Positions 16,681 to 19,759 of a DNA stretch of 19,759 bases are shown in pieces; position 1 is the stretch's first letter; every line of letters starts with the position of its first letter. Under the pieces are notes generated by a model. It did no database searches. It was not told the DNA's origin and saw only the letters and a program-made list of their open reading frames with translations. Source of the stretch: Clostridiales bacterium (GTDB lineage Bacteria > Bacillota > Clostridia > Saccharofermentanales > DTU023); assembly GCA_004556925.1 (NCBI GenBank), contig SFFI01000023.1, positions 1 to 19,759 on the forward strand. The letters are read 5' to 3'. Made by a program: the position numbers and the translations under genes.

Positions 16681-16791
16681 ATATGAGACAGATAAGGGCT
16701 GTGTGTGCGCGGAGAAGAATATGTGCGACCTAATATAGGCATGCGAGCACTAAGATTAAACATAGGAGAGCGTTGGTGGATATATGTGGTC

Positions 16792-17100
16792 TTAGGCAGA
16801 CATCAGAGATTTTAGGGATTGTTGTAAATAAATCTGGTGGGCCTGTTTTTGGGCTTCGATGAATCCTTGTCTACGCCGACTTTCTGCTGTGTAAGCCAGG
16901 TTGCGGAGTCTTTGAACGCTTACGAAAAAGATATGCAGGGCGAGGAGTGAAACTGCCAACAGCAGGAGGCAAGGATCTAGGGCTGCCAGGGCAAAGCTAG
17001 CCAGGGAGAAACCCAGCCCCCAAATTACGTCATGGGTGGAAAGAAGAATCTCTAGGGCACTGGCAGAAACAATTAAAAACAAAATCAGCGATGTGGTCAT
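16792..17100 (-). CDS. Small membrane protein of unknown function
   Basis: A 102-residue protein with two or three hydrophobic stretches (SLILFLIVSASALEILL and LGFSLASFALAALDPCLLLLAVSLLALHIFFV) followed by a basic, helical cytoplasmic-looking tail (RLRNLAYTAESRRRQGF). AGGGGAG lies six bases before the ATG. It lies 95 bases downstream of the DUF2089 gene in the same direction and is likely co-transcribed, perhaps as its target or partner. I do not recognise the family. Confidence 0.7.
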   Translation of the reverse strand: MTTSLILFLIVSASALEILLSTHDVIWGLGFSLASFALAALDPCLLLLAVSLLALHIFFVSVQRLRNLAYTAESRRRQGFIEAQKQAHQIYLQQSLKSLMSA

Positions 17101-17195
17101 GGCTACTCCCCTGGCCTGATTTCCGGGATATGCGTCTGCTTATATTTTGGCCTTTGCGGATTTTGTGGCTACCCGGTACGCGCGTTTAACGAATC

Positions 17196-17501
17196 TTAGT
17201 TCATGCGTGTCGAATTTGTCGCTTTGTGGATCTGCAACAGGTCTTGTGCTTCCTCCGCCGTTAATTTTCCAGCGAAGGTAAGGTTTTTGAGTGCTTCGAC
17301 AAAGGCATCTTTGTCGGCTTTGTCGGCCCGGTCCACTTTGTCGATTAAGCGATCCAGGCGCAGGCGGATTGTCGGGTAGGAGATGTCATAAATACCCGCC
17401 AGCGCCTTTAAGGAACCTGAATTCAGCAAAAACAGCTTCAGAAACTTGAAGTCTTCCTCATCCAAGTCATATAGCCAGGTTGGCAATGGACGGTCTTCCA
17501 T
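17196..17501 (-). CDS. DUF2089 family putative DNA-binding regulator
   Basis: A 101-residue protein. The segment GSLKALAGIYDISYPTIRLRLDRLID (about 29-54) is a helix-turn-helix of the type found in DUF2089 proteins, which are small Bacillota regulators often lying beside membrane-protein genes. The C-terminal half (FAGKLTAEEAQDLLQ) matches the short helical segment that usually follows it. AAGGAG lies seven bases before the ATG. A possible promoter on the minus strand (TTGATT 17546-17551, TATACT 17525-17530) has a short 15-base spacer. The membrane-protein gene follows. Confidence 0.82.
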   Translation of the reverse strand: MEDRPLPTWLYDLDEEDFKFLKLFLLNSGSLKALAGIYDISYPTIRLRLDRLIDKVDRADKADKDAFVEALKNLTFAGKLTAEEAQDLLQIHKATNSTRMN

Positions 17502-17518
17502 GTCGTCTCCTTAACTTT

Positions 17519-18097
17519 TTTAAGAGTATACCTAAATAAAATTAAAATCAATAGTCAGATTTATTTCAATTAAGTTAAAGTTTTTCAGGCAAAGCATACA
17601 AAAAGTCCAAGCATGGCTCAAGCATGGCTTCTAAAACTTTCGACAAAACGAGCGCACGATCAACAAATCCTACACTACACACGCGCGTCATCGACAAACG
17701 TCAAACCCTGCACTACATACGCGCGTCATCGACAATCGGCAAAGCTACGTGACAATTTGCCTAGAATCGCGCTTCACGCTAAACTTCAACTATAAGTTGA
17801 GGGATAATACAACCCAGGGTTGTGTAAAGCTTCTAGAAACAACCAATCAAGGCTTCTAAGCGCTTGCTGTGTCGCCTAGCATGGAGATAGTTCTAGAAAT
17901 AAGAATTAGCATACAAAACATCTCGCGCCGCGAATTTCGAGAAGCTTGGCGGAAATTTTAGGCCAAAGGATTTTCAACAAACGTGTCGCAAATGTTAGAC
18001 AAAGCAAAGATCGACAAGCATGTAGAAAAGTTTAAACAAAAGCGAATATCAACAAGTTTGTCGATAAATTTAAGGCAAATTGAAGGAGGCTTATAAA
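17519..18097. repeat. Long intergenic region with tandem repeats and TCGACAA motifs
   Basis: A 38-base-period tandem repeat occupies 17665-17700 and 17703-17738 (core ACGCGCGTCATCGACAA). Small palindromes occur: CAACTATAAGTTG (17787-17799) and ACAACCCAGGGTTGT (17809-17823). TTCTAGAA appears twice, about 60 bases apart. TCGACAA occurs near 17640, 17691, 17729 and 18011, and inverted at 18058. I see no convincing gene; a 60-codon plus-strand frame from 17613 has no ribosome site and follows the repeats. Confidence 0.5.
18048..18065. promoter_or_regulatory. Candidate operator of the XRE regulator
   Basis: ATCAACAAGTTTGTCGAT is an 18-base palindrome with one mismatched pair, 32 bases before the XRE start codon. 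Its half-site TCGACAA also recurs upstream. XRE regulators commonly bind such palindromes at their own promoters; autoregulation is inferred. Confidence 0.4.
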
Positions 18098-18616
18098 ATG
18101 AATATAAATGAAAGTATCGGGCAGAGAATTGCCCAATTACGTAAAGAAAAGGGCTTGACCCAGAGCGAATTAGCCGAAAAGTTGGGGGTCTCTCCCCAGG
18201 CCGTGTCCAAATGGGAGAACGACCTGGCCTACCCGGACATCACCCTGCTCGCCGATCTCGCAGCCATCTTTGACTGCACTGTGGACCAAATCCTCACGGC
18301 CCAAAAACCCATGGAAACTATTGTGGTCCCCAAAGACCAGCGGAAAAAGCTGGAAGACCTGATCTTTAAGATCCGTGTCTTGGACGGTTCTACAAAAGTG
18401 AATGTTAACCTTCCCATGGCCCTTTTGACCGTTATGAAAAATTCCGACAATAAGGTCTTTGAGTTTTCGGACGATTCCTCAATGAAGCAGCTCCAGAATA
18501 TTGATTTCGACAAACTGATTGCCTTGGCTGAGCAAGGTGTTCTAGGCAAGCTGGTGGAAATCGAAGACGAGGACGGCACCCATGTCGAAATTTTTGTCGA
18601 AGAAGGTCGCTCATGA
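18098..18616 (+). CDS. XRE-family transcriptional regulator
   Basis: A 172-residue protein. Residues 6-60 form a standard Cro/CI-type helix-turn-helix (IGQRIAQLRKEKGLTQSELAEKL, then GVSPQAVSKWENDLAYPD and ITLLADLAAIFDCTVDQIL). The C-terminal part (about 80-172) has VLDGSTKVNVNLPMAL and FDKLIALAEQGVLGKLVEIEDEDGTHVEIFVE. It resembles the small domain of proteins that sense or bind through a YvlB/SHOCT-like module, though I am not certain. The ATG at 18098 has AAGGAGG nine bases upstream; an upstream TTG at 18080 is disregarded. The stop overlaps the next start (ATGA), so the two products are made together. Confidence 0.88.
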   Translation: MNINESIGQRIAQLRKEKGLTQSELAEKLGVSPQAVSKWENDLAYPDITLLADLAAIFDCTVDQILTAQKPMETIVVPKDQRKKLEDLIFKIRVLDGSTKVNVNLPMALLTVMKNSDNKVFEFSDDSSMKQLQNIDFDKLIALAEQGVLGKLVEIEDEDGTHVEIFVEEGRS

Positions 18617-19017
18617 AAATCCGAGTTAAAGCGGGTGACCGTTATATAAGGATCTCCATTCCCAACTGGTTCTTAACCAGCCGCTTCGGTATGCGGATTG
18701 CCCTAGGATGGCTGGCGAAAAGCCGCGAGGAGTCAGCGAAAATCGCTCATATGCCTCAGGAAAATAGCGAGACCAACACTGAAAGCTGGCCAAACACCAC
18801 TCATCTAGCCAATGTGGCGGAGGCAAGCAATAAAAGTAAGACAAGCGCTACAAGCCTGACCAGCAAAGAGAGTTTCGCTTTACCCAAACTGGCCATGCCC
18901 TCGCCACAAATGTCGGAAGAACTACGACGGGTCCTTAAACAAATCAAAAAAAAGTACGGTGATTTCCCCCTTCTTGAGATTACAACAGAGGAGGAGGGTG
19001 TGACCATCTTGCTATAA
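18613..19017 (+). CDS. Small protein coupled to the XRE regulator
   Basis: A 134-residue protein of unknown function. The N-terminus (MKIRVKAGDRYIRISIPNWFLTS) and C-terminus (LRRVLKQIKKKYGDFPLLEI, then EEEGVTILL) look folded and conserved; the middle (about 50-100) is a Ser/Thr/Asn-rich linker. The last strand resembles the C-terminal strand of the upstream regulator (DGTHVEIFVE), suggesting that the two share a fold and may interact. Its ATG overlaps the XRE stop by four bases. Small proteins of this shape commonly sit after such regulators in Bacillota, perhaps as an anti-regulator or sensor; that is inference. Confidence 0.7.
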   Translation: MKIRVKAGDRYIRISIPNWFLTSRFGMRIALGWLAKSREESAKIAHMPQENSETNTESWPNTTHLANVAEASNKSKTSATSLTSKESFALPKLAMPSPQMSEELRRVLKQIKKKYGDFPLLEITTEEEGVTILL

Positions 19018-19019
19018 GC

Positions 19020-19065
19020 AAGGCGACCTGGCCAGAGAAACAATTGGCGGGGAAATCGCTTTTTT
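19020..19065 (+). terminator. Probable terminator after the XRE operon
   Basis: AAGGCGACC (19020-19028) and GCCA (19031-19034) can pair with TGGC (19045-19048), GG and TCGCTTT (19056-19062), with one wobble pair and a small bulge. A run of six T follows. The stem includes the first, degenerate copy of the hairpin array motif. Confidence 0.5.
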
Positions 19066-19759
19066 GCAGATTGCCCCTATAAGACAAAATAGGTTCAGTG
19101 CTGTAATTGGTGGCAAATTGACATTTTCGCTAGTTAGCCGCCAATGCGGACTTCTCGCCTAGTGCTGTATTTGGTGGCAATTTGATGTTTTGTCAAAATC
19201 CCACAAAAAATGTAATTTTGAGTAGAAACGAAAATGGCGGCAAGAGGCCATAAGTGCAAAATGCCACCAATGTTGGGATTTTCAATTGAAAGGTCATTGG
19301 CGGCAAAACGAAGTTTTCTTATATTGCCGCCAAGAGAAAAATTCTCTGCAGCTAAGAAATTGGTGGCAGATCGGTATTTCTACTAGTTTGCCGCCAACGT
19401 GGACTTCTCCCCTTGTGCTGTAATTGGTGGTAAATTGACATTTTCGCTAGTTAGCCGCCAACGCGGACTTCTCGCCTAGTGTTGTAATTGGTGGCAATTT
19501 GATGTTTTGTCAAAATCCCACCAAAAATGTAACTTTGAGTAGAAATAAAATTGGTGGCAAGAGGGCATAAAGGCAAAATGCCACCAATGTTGGGATTTTC
19601 AATTGAAAGGTCATTGGCGGCAAAACGAAGTTTTCTTATATTGCCGCCAAGAGAAAAATTTTCTGCAGCTAAGTAATTGGTGGCAGATTGGTATTTCTAC
19701 TAGTTTGCCGCCAATGTGGAGCTCTCACCTTGTGCTGTAATTGGTGGTAAATTGACATT
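19044..19759. repeat. Nested hairpin array: 63/64-base modules in 317-base tandem units
   Basis: TTGGTGGCA or TTGGCGGCA recurs at 19107, 19171, 19234, 19297, 19360, 19424, 19488, 19551, 19614, 19677 and 19741, plus a degenerate copy at 19044; the spacing is always 63 or 64. In complete modules the motif is matched 18-22 bases later by an inverted arm (GCCGCCAA, TGCCACCAA), so each could form a hairpin. Five successive modules differ in loop and linker, and the set repeats after 317 bases (unit starts 19098, 19415, 19732) with only scattered differences. The array runs past the window edge. No open frame or known element explains it. Confidence 0.9.

Noticed and set aside
17613..17795. 60-codon plus-strand frame
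   Set aside because: No ribosome site, composition follows the tandem repeats, and no recognisable protein features.
19044..19759. CRISPR array
   Set aside because: The periodicity is CRISPR-like at first sight, but the intervals are themselves repeated after 317 bases, so there are no unique spacers, and no cas gene is near.

Overview
The window looks like a chromosomal segment of a Gram-positive, Bacillota-type bacterium. The signs are strong AGGAGG-type ribosome binding sites, an LPXTG wall-anchored protein, a lipobox lipoprotein, a FUSC-family membrane protein, a DUF2089 regulator and a compact GMP synthase. No rRNA or tRNA gene is present, so I cannot name the genus. Two base compositions alternate: GC-richer resident genes (about 3.7-10.4 kb and the ends of 16.8-19.0 kb) and visibly AT-rich blocks (1-3.65 kb and 10.5-16.5 kb) that carry all of the defence-type genes.

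Left AT-rich block, minus strand: a 926-residue protein with an N-terminal TIR-like/DUF4062 domain and C-terminal HEAT-like helices is followed, with a 14-base overlap, by a KAP-family P-loop NTPase that runs off the left edge. I do not recognise this pair as a named system, and it is the best candidate for something undescribed. Middle GC-rich block: a short-chain dehydrogenase and an LPXTG surface protein (minus, each followed by a strong terminator), then on the plus strand a DUF4349 lipoprotein, a CobO-type corrinoid adenosyltransferase, a FUSC/ArAE-like membrane protein and guaA. The last third of guaA almost completely avoids G in third codon positions, unlike its first part.

Right AT-rich block, starting just after guaA: an AbiL-type pair (OLD/AAA ATPase plus RloB-like protein, minus strand), then divergently a SIR2 + HerA pair (plus strand). 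The SIR2 frame carries a single in-frame TGA exactly where the conserved KLHG motif should read Gly (GGA to TGA), so this allele appears broken. The position of the block next to the guaA 3' end fits a known island insertion hotspot, but no integrase is visible. A winged-helix gene remnant and short repeats close the block.

The right end holds a DUF2089 regulator with a small membrane protein (minus) and an XRE regulator translationally coupled to a small partner protein (plus). The last ~0.7 kb is a nested repeat array: imperfect hairpins with arms TTGGYGGCA/TGCCRCCAA recur every 63-64 bases, and five of them form a 317-base unit that is itself tandemly repeated and continues past the window edge. 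I do not recognise this element.
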